The notes under the pieces: generated by a model
What the model was told of the DNA's origin: nothing
Databases searched by the model: none
The model's input: only the letters and a program-made list of their open reading frames with translations
Part shown: positions 1-12,560 of the stretch, piece after piece
How the letters are laid out: every line of letters starts with the position of its first letter
How positions within the stretch are numbered: the first letter of the stretch is position 1
Translations under genes and position numbers: made by a program
Assembly: GCA_037013685.1 (NCBI GenBank)
Contig: CM072892.1
Location: 17,241,501 to 17,305,500 of the forward strand
DNA: 64,000 nt
DNA from: Acridotheres tristis
Lineage: Eukaryota > Chordata > Aves > Passeriformes > Sturnidae
Direction: 5' to 3'

Positions 1-3000
1 CAATGAAATATACTGACACCATTAATTGCATAAAGAGATTATTTCCCCGCGTGAACTGCCAAAAAACCTCTGCAACGTTTATCCCTTTCTGACAGCTTAA
101 TCAATATGCACCCAAACTTGATCTTTCCCATTCAGTGCAGTAACATAAGAACCACAGAAGAAATATTCTGGATAGGTTAAGAAGGAAACTATAATTAGGA
201 AAATGTTTAAAGAACAAGTGTTACAGACAGTATAGACAGTATAATCTTTCTCTTGATATCACAAAAAAACCTCAGCACTACAGATTTACATTTCTAGAAA
301 AAATATCCAAAACCCTACTGATATTTTTATGTAGTTTCACCAAATACATTTTCTTTCTATTCACCCAAGGAGTATAAAATGTCAAATTATGTTCAATAAT
401 ACCTGTTTGGTCTGGTATTGCACTTTCACCTTCCTCTGTTAACGGAAAGTCTTTTGTAACTTATACTCAAGCCTCAGGACTCTGAACTTTCTAGGCAGTT
501 CAGCTACCACTCAGGCTCCAATAAATTCCATTAACATGAATTCATCAGATTCAGAGGCCTTTTCATATTTATAGCTAAGGGACCCAGTTTTAAGAATTAG
601 AATGTTTAGCTTCTCAAAAAGATGACAATCCATATCTTTGTATTTGCCAATTATCTTTCCTGACTCTCACCCCTGTAAGAAAGGATTTCTCCCTCTTAAA
701 CAACTATTAATACTCCATTTATGTACTTGTGATGTTATACCTGGATCCCTAGTTTAGCAGAATACTAACAGAAGTAACTGCATCATACATAATAAAATCT
801 GAAAAAGGAACATGAGTTACTTACATTTTTTATGTCATTTTCATGGTGAAAGATATATTCAAACAAGGCCTGCCAGAAGAATATTTAAAACATTGTCATA
901 TTTGAAGAGAAAAAATGATAATATTATTTTAGAGGAATACAGAATGTTGATTATGCTAAGCAGAAATTAATTCTTTGGGAAAACAATCACATTCACACAC
1001 AACAAATGCTGACATTTACATTTATTTAAGACTCCAATAGACAAAAGCTATAGATTTGCTACACTGTCATCACAGTAAAGCACCTTAATTCCTAATTTGT
1101 TGCAAAAGATTTGTGGAATTTGTGGAATCTTTGGTGCTTAACATCACTTTAAAACAAAAAAGGCAGCTATAACTTGAAAGTGAATATATATTTGAGAATC
1201 TGGTACCATTTTAATGACTTTTTAACTGTAAAATCAACAATCAGTGATCTAAAACCAGCAATGGACTATGGTGCTTTTTGCAATGGACACTCAGGTAATT
1301 ATGTAGTGCTAAACCTACCTAAATTAAACATAGGTTTATTAAGAATGCAAGTTGAGCAAACTTTGCCTTCAGATAAAATTTTTTTAAAGCTCTGCAATAT
1401 TTTGAGATCTATAAAGGAAAAAAGTATTTTAAAAAATTGTAAATGACAAATAAATGCTAATAATATTGCTTCTGAAACTCAAACACACCATCATAACACC
1501 AAAGATTAAAGAAGTCACATTCATCACCTGTGCTGTGGTTAACTGCTTAAAAACCCACAACAATTACCCAACAAAATAACTGCAGCTTTGTTTCCTCCTG
1601 CATAAAGCTAATTAAGTCATACTACCTTGTACCTGTTCTGCACTAGACTATTAGATGGGTATATATCAGGTAATGGGGGTGGCATTTTGAGTGAATAAAA
1701 TGACATTGAAAGATACTGGATAAGTAAGTGGAGACTGGAAGCCTCTGTTCCCAAAAATGTATTATAGGTGCTAGTAACACAAGGTTCAATTGAGTTGAAC
1801 CTTGACCTTCCTCTGCATCCATATACCAAGTCTTAATTGCTTCAAAAGAACAGAACGTTTTTCTAAATGAATTTAATTAATTCTAAAAAACCAGGAGAAA
1901 ATATTGCCCCATAAAGAAAGAAATAGAGAACAAGACCTCAGTTTCCTAAGGGCTTACATGACCCTTCTGCCAGGTTTCTTGGACAAAATTCTTAAAATAT
2001 TTACCTTCAGGAAACTAGAGAATTACTAATGAATTGTCATATCTTGTGAGGAAAATACAACCTACTTTTCTTCTAGTTTCAGTCAGAAAAGGCTCTGAAT
2101 AGATGATTAAAAGACATTAAAGAGTTATAAATAGTAACACATAAGGAGCTCAGAATAGGTACATAAGAAAAGAATAGACAGTAAAGAAGTAGTGGAACAT
2201 TTTCTCCTCTAGTTCAATAACAGAGAAGCATTCAGTAAAAGTGTGTAAATCTAAAGTGACAAAAAATATGTTTTCTTGCACGGCCGACATGAGGAATTTA
2301 CTGCTGTTATGCACAGACTCTGACCTTCAAAAGGATTTAAGTGGCTGAACATTCACTTGGATAAAAATATCTAGAGTTATCTTAATAAGTCCATTAAAAA
2401 TCCACAAGCTAAAAAAGACAAAACCTTCTGTTTTATACAGAGAACTGGTGCTAACTGGGATTTAACAGAGGCTTTCTCTGATGACAGGTGATATCTTATA
2501 TGTCTACTATGCTGTTTCCTGGGATAGTCTTTAACATGGTTAATGTTAGTCAAAGAGAAGCTACATTTCTTCAAAAATACTTCAAAACACTGGAAAACCT
2601 CAGAAAATCTAACTTCATAAAGATACAGTGTGACTATTTTGCAAACACATAAGGAAGAAGTATGTAGGAAGTATTCATATACCAACATGAATAGACTGGC
2701 TAATCATGTGAATTCAACAGCTGCAAGGTTTATCACCTTTATGCACTGCGAGAGGTGACAGCTCAAAAAGTTTTAAAACTTTAATCAATTACTCTTAACA
2801 GAGTGTGCAGTCTGCATTCTCACCTCCTGCTTTAGCTTTAACCTTAATGCTGTTTTGTTTAAAAAAAAAGTTATAAATCCATGTAGCTCCAAATTTAAAC
2901 TTAGATCTTACATTCTGTGTGAAATGTTAATGTCATAATGTATTAGCTTCATAATACTGACAAGTACACTTGCTGCCTATGGATGTTTCTATGACTGTTG

Positions 3001-4600
3001 ATTTACATTTTTTGGCTTAAGCTTCTTTTCATATGAAAGTGAAGGAAGACAAATCTGCTACAGAAAATGCTAATTAAAACCCAAAATTGTTAAAAATATG
3101 TATGTTTCTCATTCCTGAGAGCCGTTGTTGAGAATATTTCCTCTTAAAGCTAACCTACCTACTTAAATAACATGTAGTTAGCAATCACAATTAAAAGCTA
3201 GCTGTCTTCAAGCACAAGAACTGAGCCTAGTTTTTATGGATCTGTCTTATGTTTCTTTATCCTTCCCAGCTTTCTTACATTCCACTTGTTTTCCAGATTG
3301 ATTTATAATAATGTGTGTGCTGGCTGATCGCCAGCAAGGACATAACTGGACAAAATTCATGCAGTATCTTTTCAGCACTGATAACGAACTGATTTGTAAC
3401 TGCCCTCAGATGTTAGTCTGGAAGTCTTCAATTACCTCACCAGACTAGAACTTACTACATTTGATACCTATTCTTCTGCCTAGTTTGGTTAAGAGGCCAA
3501 GAGACAGTGATGCAAGCAGTGGGTGAAGGATACAGTGCAATTACACAAGATTTATTTCCTTTGAAAACCACACTGCAATGCAATGCCTTACATCAGTCCT
3601 GATCAGACTTTAAAAATCAAAAAAGCTGGTTGCTTATGAAAAACTGTTAACTAAAGTTTTGGACTGGAAGAGCTATTTCCACCAGCACATTATCAGATAT
3701 TGCCAGTCTTCTTAACAGTATTCACCATTATGTTTCTCAAAACAGACTGAATTAATACTGGTTTGTTCACCTTTAGGCTGAGACCCAAATATAGCTCCCT
3801 AGAGTGTGTTTGATACCTTGTGCTCCCTAGAGATAATTACTTGATACGTTGTGCAAAATGAGCTGTTGGCCTCAGCCCAGCAGTTGTTTTTTATGAACAC
3901 ACTATGCACAGAAATCATGTTTAACCACACAGCTAACTGGTTGTGTTGAGGAAAGATTCAACTGAAAGGCAATAGAATGATAAATCTTCACACAACTTTC
4001 AACTCCCTGCCACTCAGAGCTGAAACCTGTAAGTTGGGCAGACAACCTGCAAAAAACTGTTCTATTTCCAAATAGTTTCATTGACCGTCAATCAGATGAT
4101 CTTAACTGAAAATTAAGAAGAATTCTGAACAAAAAAATGGTATCTTTTAACATAAAAAGTGTTAACTCATGCCATAAAAGCAAAGAAAAAAATCCAAACA
4201 CTGTGAACGTTTTCAGGCCAAGATTGCCATCTATTTGTACACAGAACCATATTTCCAGACATTAAGGAAGGTTCTGATGTTTTTTTTTTCTCCTAGCCTC
4301 TTTTTTCTTTTTTTAAATTGCCCTTCATCACTTCTAGATGCACAGCTCAAAGTTATTTACCAGTGGAATATTTTTTCCTATACGAATGTTTTTCCCAGGT
4401 TATACTTTCACTTAACCTCTTTAGACATACCTTCAATTTCAAGTCTGGTGAACACTGTCAAAAGGTAACACACTATTTTTCTGAAGTTAATATCTAAACC
4501 ACTGTTCATCATTGTTTTTATCCCCAATCCCATGTACAGTTACATTGGAATAACAAAACAAGAAAACGATATCACAACACTAACTAAAATTGTTACATAC
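1..4600 (-). other. TTC8: TTC8 intron 5 (partial)
   Basis: AT-rich intronic sequence with no recognisable exon, RNA gene or clear transposable element on either strand. The donor GTATGT at 4595-4600 on the minus strand marks its 5' end; the acceptor lies left of the window. Open frames here (for example 1174-1446 plus and 2377-2688 minus) have no recognisable protein features and look like chance ORFs. Confidence 0.75.
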
Positions 4601-4690
4601 CTTTGCCAGTTTGGGTTTCTGAGCATATTTTGTTAAATTCAGTCGAGACAGATTTATGAAAGGGCCATCTGGATTTGTTAGCATTGAAGC
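4601..4690 (-). CDS. TTC8: TTC8 exon 5 (entry to the TPR array)
   Basis: The acceptor ctttttccccctcag precedes exactly 30 codons, ASMLTNPDGPFINLSRLNLT then KYAQKPKLAK, and the donor is AAG|GTATGT. The motif DGPFINLSRLNLTKY is strongly conserved in BBS8 and immediately precedes the TPR superhelix that contacts other BBSome subunits. Phase 0 at both ends. Codons match the family except for expected conservative changes. The next exon, whose product in the family contains a run of tryptophans (DWWWK), was searched for on the minus strand of 1-4600 and not found. Confidence 0.95.
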
Positions 4691-5445
4691 CTGAGGGGGA
4701 AAAAGAAGCTTTTTAAGTGGGAAGATCACCTACACTCTTCCTGAAGATTTTCAAGATATTATTAGTATACGAAAGAACACCAAAATTCCAAACAAAACAT
4801 TTCTAGATTCACTGCTCTACTGTGCAGTACAGGCTCTTCCTTCTCTGTCTCTGCCCACTATTTCCATACAGTGCCTAAACATGTAGCTTGGTAGTTGGGA
4901 TACATAACCAAAAAAAATCTTCAAGAAATACTTAGGAAGATTAGTTCTTACCTGCAATAGTGAGAAGATGCCACATTTTGCCATTAACTCGATTTTAATA
5001 TGTATTACATATTCATGCTGGTTGCAGTTTATTAATTTTGCCAATAGAATGGGAGAAACTAGTATATACTATTCTCCTTATCTTTTGAAGTGACAGACGT
5101 CTAGTGCTTAGCAATTGTTTTGTAGTAGACACTCACGGTGAAATCATGTCAGTCTTTGCAGGCCTTCCAGGAATAAAAACATGTCTCAAGAAGGCTGTGA
5201 ATTTGGAATTTATATGAATCCTGGTGAACTTGTGAATTTATGTACATTTTTAATATAAACAGACTAGCCAATGCACAAGAAGTTATATTTTCAAACTCTC
5301 TTTTGAAAATAATATAAAAAATTAAAAATACTCACCTACTTCAAACTTGAGTTTAGATGCAGCTTTTAAGTAAACTACAGTGTCACTGTGCCAGAAACTG
5401 TGACCAAGAAATCTTCCATTCTGGGAGTAGAGGCAAGCAACTCAC
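4691..5445 (-). other. TTC8: TTC8 intron 4
   Basis: A 755-bp intron between exons 4 and 5, with GTGAGT donor and CAG acceptor on the minus strand. Nothing else was recognised inside it. Confidence 0.85.
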
Positions 5446-5605
5446 CGTGCCTGGCCTGATGTATCCCCCAGAAGCACTAGTGATTGGACGAGCTGTGAGA
5501 GCTGTTCGAGGTGTTCTTATCGCCTGCTCCATGGTGCTTGGCCGCCCACCTTGTGTGCTGGGTCTCACAAATCCTGTAATAGGTCTTCCTGATTGAGTTA
5601 CTGGC
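5446..5605 (-). CDS. TTC8: TTC8 exon 4 (Arg-Pro-x-Thr repeat linker)
   Basis: The acceptor catcttcag is followed by 160 nt that finish the split arginine and encode 53 residues starting PVTQSGRPITGF and ending GGYIRPGT, with donor ACG|GTGAGT. The segment carries RPxT motifs at residues 108, 115, 122 and 129 in register every seven residues, with further copies at 147 and 158 (numbering with the cassette exon). The block MEQAIRTPRTA.TARPITS is diagnostic of TTC8. The linker precedes the TPR solenoid and has no catalytic function. An internal methionine gives an ORF starting at 5568, but this is not a real start. Confidence 0.95.
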
Positions 5606-5758
5606 CTGAAGATGTTAAGTACATTATCCTTATGTTAAGTGGTATTTATTGACAGAGAATTTAAACAGTTATATTCCAAACATATCATTTTCAGAAGTTA
5701 AGTTTATGACTTGTTCATTCTTAACTCGTCACATTTTTATAAATAGACTATCACATAC

Positions 5759-5822
5759 CTAACAGCTGGGCTGGGGCCTCCACCTTGGCCAGTTCCAGGA
5801 AGTTTCAAAGATGTTCCCGGTC
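5759..5822 (-). CDS. TTC8: TTC8 exon 3 (linker, RPGTSLKLPGT segment)
   Basis: The acceptor ttttgtag precedes 64 nt that complete the split arginine and encode PGTSLKLPGTGQGGGPSPAV, then two bases (AG) of the next arginine codon. The donor is AG|GTATGT. This is the start of the Pro/Thr/Gly-rich linker between the N-terminal segment and the TPR array of BBS8. It is separated from exon 4 by a very short intron of 153 bp (5606-5758), unusual beside the multi-kilobase neighbouring introns. Phase 1 in and phase 2 out agree with both neighbours. Confidence 0.93.
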
Positions 5823-8040
5823 CTACAAAATAAGACCATTTCTCACTTCACTTTGAGATATTACTCCCTTGTCCAGAGGACTTCAAACATAGTTGTGTTT
5901 TAAGATAAAGCCAGAAATTTCTTTACTCAAACTGAGAAGCCAAAGAACTAAACAAAGAAGACAAACCTCAAATATTGCATTCTACCACTGATAAATTGAA
6001 AGACTATTGCAAGAAACCTGCCAAACAATGAATATTGGTTTTCCTTCTTTCAATCTCTCCATCCTCTTCTCCATCCCACGTGGGGGGAGCGAACAAGTGC
6101 CTGTGTGGATACCTACTGGGATTGACCCAAACAATTGTCAAGAACATCTTAGAAACACCACACAGCGCTAAAGTAAGAAGGTTACTGAAACAATGAGACC
6201 AGGCTAACTTGAAATGGTATATTTTCTATCTGGTACCCAGACTTGAGCAAGTAAATCTAAAACTTCATCTACAGAGCAGATCTCCTACAGATGGAGAATA
6301 GTATCATATGACATTAGATCCTGGTAAGATCCCCACCTACAATTTAGAGCACTTAAAGTGTGAACTCATCCATATTCAAAGGTCATCAATGAAAACACTG
6401 AACCAGCTTGAGCACAGGGGAACTGACAAAGGGTTCCCCTTTTCACATTTTTCTGGTTTTGGAGTATGAGGAAAATGTTCACAGGGAATAGTTCCTTTGA
6501 TCTCACACCAGGAAACTCAGTCCTTATTTTGAGAATCCCAAGCCAACTAGCTATGAATAGATGTGAAAGGCCACAGCAGTGCATGTGGCCACTAGAAGTA
6601 TCAGAATTTAAGAGTGAAATTTCAATAGTTAGTGATGATTAGAGACGACTCCTTTAACTCCCCAGTTAATAGCTGTGATTATCCATATTGCCAATTAGTA
6701 CAAGTTTCTCAGTCCTATAATGTTCACAAAGAAGTAACAGGTGAAGTTATAGTTGATAATTCCCACTAAAGATATGGCACACTGATAAAAGCTAGCAAAT
6801 TTAATAATTTACAAAATACTGCAGGAGATTATCTTTGGAAAGTTCTTATACTTTCTGAAAATTATATACTAGCTCAGGCACACTGAGCAGATTTCAAGCA
6901 CCAATAGCAAAGTCTTATCTGCATGATTCAGAAATGCAGGCTACACTGTTGTAATAATTTTCTTTAGATTTGAAGTCTGTGACACACTATCCAGAAAGTC
7001 ACCTTTTTTTCAGTTTCAACATAGTATGAATATATTTTTCCAGAATGTCTTGTCTCTAAATAGTATTCATCAAATTATTTTTCTTGAAAGATAATCTCTA
7101 GCACAGGGGGCACAAAATCAAATGAAACTCTAAATTTTATTACTCTGGTGTTTTAAGACAGATTTATATAATAGGTTGATCACAATGTATATACACATCT
7201 CCAGTACTGCCTGACTGTGACCAAGCATGTAATTAAAATTTTTAAAAATGTAATCAGATATGCAATTGTCAACATCTATGCAGACAAAAAAAAGCTTTTA
7301 ACACTTCAAGTATCAGTTCTGACCTATGTCCAGTTCTTCCCTTGAATTCCACATGGTATGTGGTTGAGAGCCACGTTTAATAAGTTACATAAAAATTTCC
7401 ATGTGGACTGTACTAAAGAAACAGAGAAAAATACAAATAATGCCAAAAAAGTAACACAAGATAACTAATTATTGTCCACTTGGAAGGAAATTGATGAAGC
7501 TGAAAAGGCATTGCATAAAAGAAACAATGGCAGGAAGGAAGAGAAAAATTAAGTAGAGAAAAGCAGAAGAAAGAAAATCAGTTCAGCTAACATTTGCAAG
7601 ACATGATGCCAAAAGGTGATATCTGACTGCACTACAGGCATATGGATAAAATTCACAGTACACCGAGAGCAAGTTTTTTGTCTAGTCTCCCACACTGCCT
7701 AAAGAAGCCAGAAAGGAGCAAAAGAAATCAACATACTGATGGAAAAAGCAAGTGACCACTCGTATGCTGACTACATTTCCCCAAATGTAGAGGAAAAGCT
7801 GACAAAACACGATTGAGCATGGTCTGAACTCTCATCTGACAGGCTTAAGTACTACATCAAGAACACACTGTGGATCTCAACATTGCCATGCAACTATAAA
7901 ACAATCTAAAACACTTTTTTTACCAATACTAAATGCTGTATCAGGTCACCTCAGTTTGTACTATTCTATGGCAGATGACATAAGAGATGGCCAAAAGAGC
8001 TCTTGTTGAGTCAATGTATTTAAGTGAAAGTGAATCTTAC
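5823..8040 (-). other. TTC8: TTC8 intron 2
   Basis: A 2.2 kb intron between exons 2 and 3, bounded by GTAAGA and TAG on the minus strand. It is AT-rich with no recognised repeat or embedded gene. Confidence 0.85.
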
Positions 8041-8161
8041 GTGCAACTTGAGCAACGGCATTTTCATCCAGGATCATCTCTGCGATTCCTTCTTGATCCA
8101 TATCAATTTCATCCACATACACCATTTCTGTCAAAGCTCGTGTTTTCAGGCTCCAGGCAGC
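8041..8161 (-). CDS. TTC8: TTC8 exon 2 (40 codons plus 1 nt)
   Basis: The exon starts after an acceptor reading cttattcag and encodes AAWSLKTRALTEMVYVDEID followed by MDQEGIAEMILDENAVAQVA, then one base of a split arginine codon. The donor is C|GTAAGA. The acidic block with VDEID and the QEGIAEM..DENA motif is highly characteristic of BBS8, and the only differences from the mammalian protein I recall are conservative. It completes the N-terminal helical region before the low-complexity linker. The length of 121 nt (phase 0 to phase 1) joins correctly to the phase-1 acceptor at 5822. Confidence 0.95.
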
Positions 8162-11122
8162 CTGAATAAGGATAAGTAAAAAGTAAAATATCTTCAAGAA
8201 ACTAAGTAAATAATCTAATCAGCAATTTTACCATTTCTTTATTATTCACTTCACAGTTTTATTAGGCTTGAATAAGGTATTGACTTAAAACAGCTGAGTG
8301 TATCCATCTGTCTGATGTAGGTATAAAAGGGGACTAAGTTCTTTGTTCAAAGTATCAGCTGTAAAACACTGTACAAATATATACCCTAGGCATTTCAGAT
8401 TATGAGAGTATTGGAATACATTTTAGTGACCTGAATTCACAAATTACTACATTGTATGTCTTGGAGGATAATCTGAGCAGCGTGGAAAGGCAAGCATAAC
8501 TCTAGCCTATGTGACAAGCTTTGTGCAGACTGTGAAGACACCAAATCAGTGGGGAGAAAAAAGAAAACAAGAAAAATCAGTAGCAGCCATATAGCAATAC
8601 CAACAAAGTATGTGCAGGTCCAACCACTTCAATAATTTGATATGCTTGTAATGTACTCATAGAACTGGCGTGATAAAGGAAGTCACAAGACCAATCCCTG
8701 ATCTTCCATCAGATATTGAACAGATCATCATAAATTTTTCAGAATAAAAATCACTGCCAAAGCAATTAGATTTGTTTCCTTTCTAACAGGGAGTACAGTA
8801 ATCTGGTGGAAAAGCATATTTAGTATTGGCTAATGAGACTTTTCAAAACAGAAACAGACTGATGCTATCGTAATAGATATAAAGGTCAAACACACGGAAA
8901 CATTTGTTCCTTAAATAGGAGGTACGAAAAGATCTGAAACTCAGACTTATTTAATAATTTAAGTAATCATTTAATGAAACATTCTCATTCATCCTGTCTT
9001 TTCCTCTAGACTTCCCTTCTATGCAAATTTGTGTCAATCAAAAAGAAAGTGTATCTAAAGATGCTGAAATATTTTTAAAAAGCACTTTTAAAAAGTGCTT
9101 TCTTCCAAGCCGAAGTAAAGGAGGGCTTCAGTCAGCTGATTCAACCACAATTAAAAATCTTTATTCAAGAATGAAGAGAAAGGAATTCAGCAGGATGATC
9201 TGAATCTAGGCCAGACAGTCATAATCCAGATCTGCTTTATTTTCTTTTCGTTTCTTCCTATGAAGTAGGATGACAGCCTTTAAATAATGTTGATACTTCT
9301 GTTGGATGTTCAATACCTTTAACAGCTTTTCATGATTCCACTAAGTATTTAGTTTGTTGAATTTTTAATACCTTGATGGTGCTCTGTTCTTTTCAAAGAC
9401 ATGCATATCTGCAGTCAACATAACCATGTCTATATGGGGAATATGCTTCAATTAGAGCTCTTGTATAGCCAAGCACAGGCTAATTTCTTACTAGAAGTAA
9501 GAAAATCTGCCCATAGTAATGATCGTTTCCTGGAAATTGAAAGTAGTAACTCCTCTACACTAACTGCTAAAACTGAGGTCAGTTCTTTGCATAAGCATAA
9601 GTGTATTATTGTGATTTTTCCACTAACAAACATGTGAAAATGTGCTTTTAAAATCAACATATCTCTTTGCAATTACTGGGCAAATATCTGTCATAAAAAA
9701 ATAGATTCCTTAGGCATCTCTACCAGTCTAAAGCTCCTAGTCCAAGGCTTCACAGCCAACAAAAATTTCAAATATCACACAGTATTCCTTAATTAAACAT
9801 CTGTTTGTAGATTACAGATCATGTGCTTTCTCTTAGTGGGACTGATAATTTTGTTTTCTGATAAGCACCGTATCTGGAGCTTATGAAGATTAACTGCATT
9901 TTTATGAAACAGCACCTATATGGTAGGAAAAAGAAAGGGAAGCTCGTTTCAGACAACCCACATATTCACAATATAACATATTTAGCTTGCTTAACTCATA
10001 ATCAGAACAAAATTTACAACACCTAATAGCAATTAAAGACGTTCAGAAATGTGATACAGTATGTAAGTATACAGTATGCAGTATGTAAGTCTAAACTCCA
10101 GAAAGAAAAGTGACAAAGTGTTTTTCACTCAGTTTATGAGAAGTTTGTAACTGAATCAAGTATTTTCTTCTTGTTTCTGAAAGGTCCAAAAACCAAATTA
10201 AAAATATAAACTTAGTATTTAAATTTAAATGTTTTCTCTGAACATGAATACACATTTCTAAGATCTTCTATTCTCCAATAATCCTTTCTATTTTAATAAA
10301 CTTTATACCATTACACAATGAAAACCCCAAACCACAACTACATTGTGAAGGGTAATAATTACACTCAAGAAGATATCCAGTAGTGTTTCAGTGAAATCAT
10401 TCTTTATGTAAACAACTTGCATGAATTCACGGAGTGTAATAAAAGACCTGTAAAATATATTATGGAGCTGTATTTAAAGATGCCATTTCACATTGCATTT
10501 AATCTCTTCTGACTGTAGGCTAGAGCCAAAAGATGCCATCACCTGCACAATACTATTCTTGCCATTGCAATAGCCTGGAGTTAATGTGGGCAAAGTGAAA
10601 ATTAATTAATTACTCTCATTCTTCCATCACTTATGCAAATCATCATCATGCACCTACAAGGCTACCAGAGTCTACACAAGGTAGGCAGTGAGCCTGAGCT
10701 GCAAGAGCAGGAAGAGCATGGGTAAGAGCCCACCATTACTTGCATTAAATAAAACATGAAAGTGAGTCCTAAGAGCACAAACGTTGTTCTCTCTGTGAAT
10801 ATACGTTGTTTTCTTCCTAATCTCATCTACAGATGAAGGTCATTCAGTTCAAGGTAGATTCAATTTAGCTTTTAGAAAGCACTGAACTGCTGAATAAAGA
10901 AATAAGAAAAATATGAGAGAAATAAAATTCAATCAGATATAAAAGCTGCCTGTTAAAAATATCAAAAATCTTCCCCTTATCAAATAAAATGCCTTACCAA
11001 TAACAACAACAACAAAAAATCATGCTATTGAAGACTTAACAACAAAACAAGTATTATTCAGTGTATCAGAAATTCTTCCCAATGACTGCATCTAATAATT
11101 GTATTTATGGAAAGAGCTTTAC
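8162..11122 (-). other. TTC8: TTC8 intron between cassette exon 2A and exon 2
   Basis: A 3.0 kb intronic stretch. It contains a perfect short inverted repeat at 9079-9101 (11-nt arms, 1-nt spacer) but no other structure I could name. ORFs at 9021-9203, 9401-9637 and 9448-9672 show no protein features. Confidence 0.8.
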
Positions 11123-11152
11123 CTGAAACACAGTATATTCAGAATCAAGCTC
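11123..11152 (-). CDS. TTC8: TTC8 30-nt cassette exon, counterpart of retina-specific exon 2A
   Basis: On the minus strand a strong pyrimidine tract (ttttctttcttttcag) precedes 30 nt that translate to ELDSEYTVFQ, followed by a good donor (gtaaag). The length is a multiple of three and it starts and ends in phase 0, so it can be included or skipped between exon 1 (phase 0 end) and exon 2 (phase 0 start). Mammalian TTC8 has a 30-nt exon at this same place, included in retina and coding for ten residues sharing the spaced E-x-D-x-E-x-x-V-x-Q pattern; a splice mutation there in humans causes retinitis pigmentosa without the full Bardet-Biedl syndrome. Position, size, phase and residue pattern together support orthology. 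Tissue specificity in this species is inference. It is too short to appear as an ordinary ORF. Confidence 0.85.
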
Positions 11153-12139
11153 CTGAAAAGAAAGAAAATAGAAACTGAGGAATGCAAATGTCAAACAATA
11201 AAAACAACAACACAAGTGCATTTACACTTTGTGATGACCTCATTTTGCACAAACATTTCTCTCTGACACATATATCCAAATTTCCATTTTATTACATTAT
11301 ATCAAACCCATTATGAAGCTAATCAATGCTTTGCACAATGAAAGCAAATTTGCAGTAAGTGTATCTTTCTGATAACTTTGCTTTCTTGCTCCTGCTGGAC
11401 CATCCTAGCCAAATCTTAGATTAACATTCAAGCATTATGAAGCTGAAAAATGATTGATTAAAAGAAAATTAATTTGGAAGATGTATGCACATCTCCTAAA
11501 AACGAACCAGATTATCACACCATGGTCTTTAGAATACCTACTTAATAAAATCAATTTTTGCAAACTTTTTTTAGCTGCTGCTAGTGATCACAATGATACC
11601 ACTCAAGAAGACAAAAGAAAATTTCAGCACTTTTTCATGGTACTGTTATGATGCAAATCATGTATTCATTGCATTTGGACAGTAATATTGCAAGTGGAAT
11701 AAATGTCAAATTAACAGCCTATTGCACTACTAAAAAACAGAAGTACCAGATTTAAGTTTACTGTAAGTGAAAAAGCTGGAACTTGCATCTACTTGAAAAC
11801 TTCTGGTAAAATTGAGTAAATACTGACAGCAAAAAATGTAGATATATCACAAATTAGTGTGTAATTATGATGTTTACATAATATTTAAACTACCCCTCAG
11901 TGCTTTTGCTGTTCACTTCCAGGGACTGGTGATGTGTTTTTCCTAATGCATTACTTTAGCTTTAGACAAGGAAAGTGGGAGATATATGTTAATTTCTCTA
12001 AATCATTATTAATCCTTCATAGTGTCAGATAATTTCTGCTCCAAGAGGCAGTGAAAAATTTCTTGCACATCTGGCATTGTGTAAATCTATCACAATTAAA
12101 TCAACTATATCAGACTGAATATACAATCTTCAAGAAATT

Positions 12140-12560
12140 CAGACTATAAAGGGACTTCTGAAGTTCTCTAGTCCAAAGCCCTCAAAGCAAGGTCAACTAT
12201 GGAGTCAGCTGAGGCTGCTCAAAGTCTTGTCCAATTGGATCTTGAAAACTTGCAAGGATGGAGGCTGCACGATGCCACTGAGCAACCTGTTCCACTGCTG
12301 ACTATCCTTATCGAGAAATGTTTTTCCTCATACCAAGCCAAAGCCTCCTTCACTTCCCTGCACCATTGCAAGAGGTGCCTGGCTCTGTTTTCTTGATCAC
12401 CTCCTTGTATGTATTAGAAGGCTGCTATCAGATTACACCAATGCCTTCTCCCAGCTCAAGCACTGCCCTGCTGCTGGCTTGCTTTGCAGCCAAGACACAG
12501 AGCTGCCTTCTGTTCCACCAGGAGAATGGCAATGTCGAGATCACCCCTCTGCAGTATGAG
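12140..12560 (-). mobile_element. Old CR1 LINE 3'-region fragment
   Basis: Read on the plus strand, the phrases tctctagtccaaagccctca, aaggatggaggctgc, gagcaacctgttccactg and gttttcttgatcacctcc follow the order of the reverse complement of an avian CR1 3' region, so the element is in minus orientation. It is heavily diverged, and the right boundary is uncertain. The open frames at 12199-12396 and 12318-12584 lie inside it and are not genes. Confidence 0.65.

Noticed and set aside
1..4600. Search for TTC8 exon 6 on the minus strand
   Set aside because: No segment coding for the expected tryptophan-rich block before the TPR array was found, so the exon is taken to lie outside the window.
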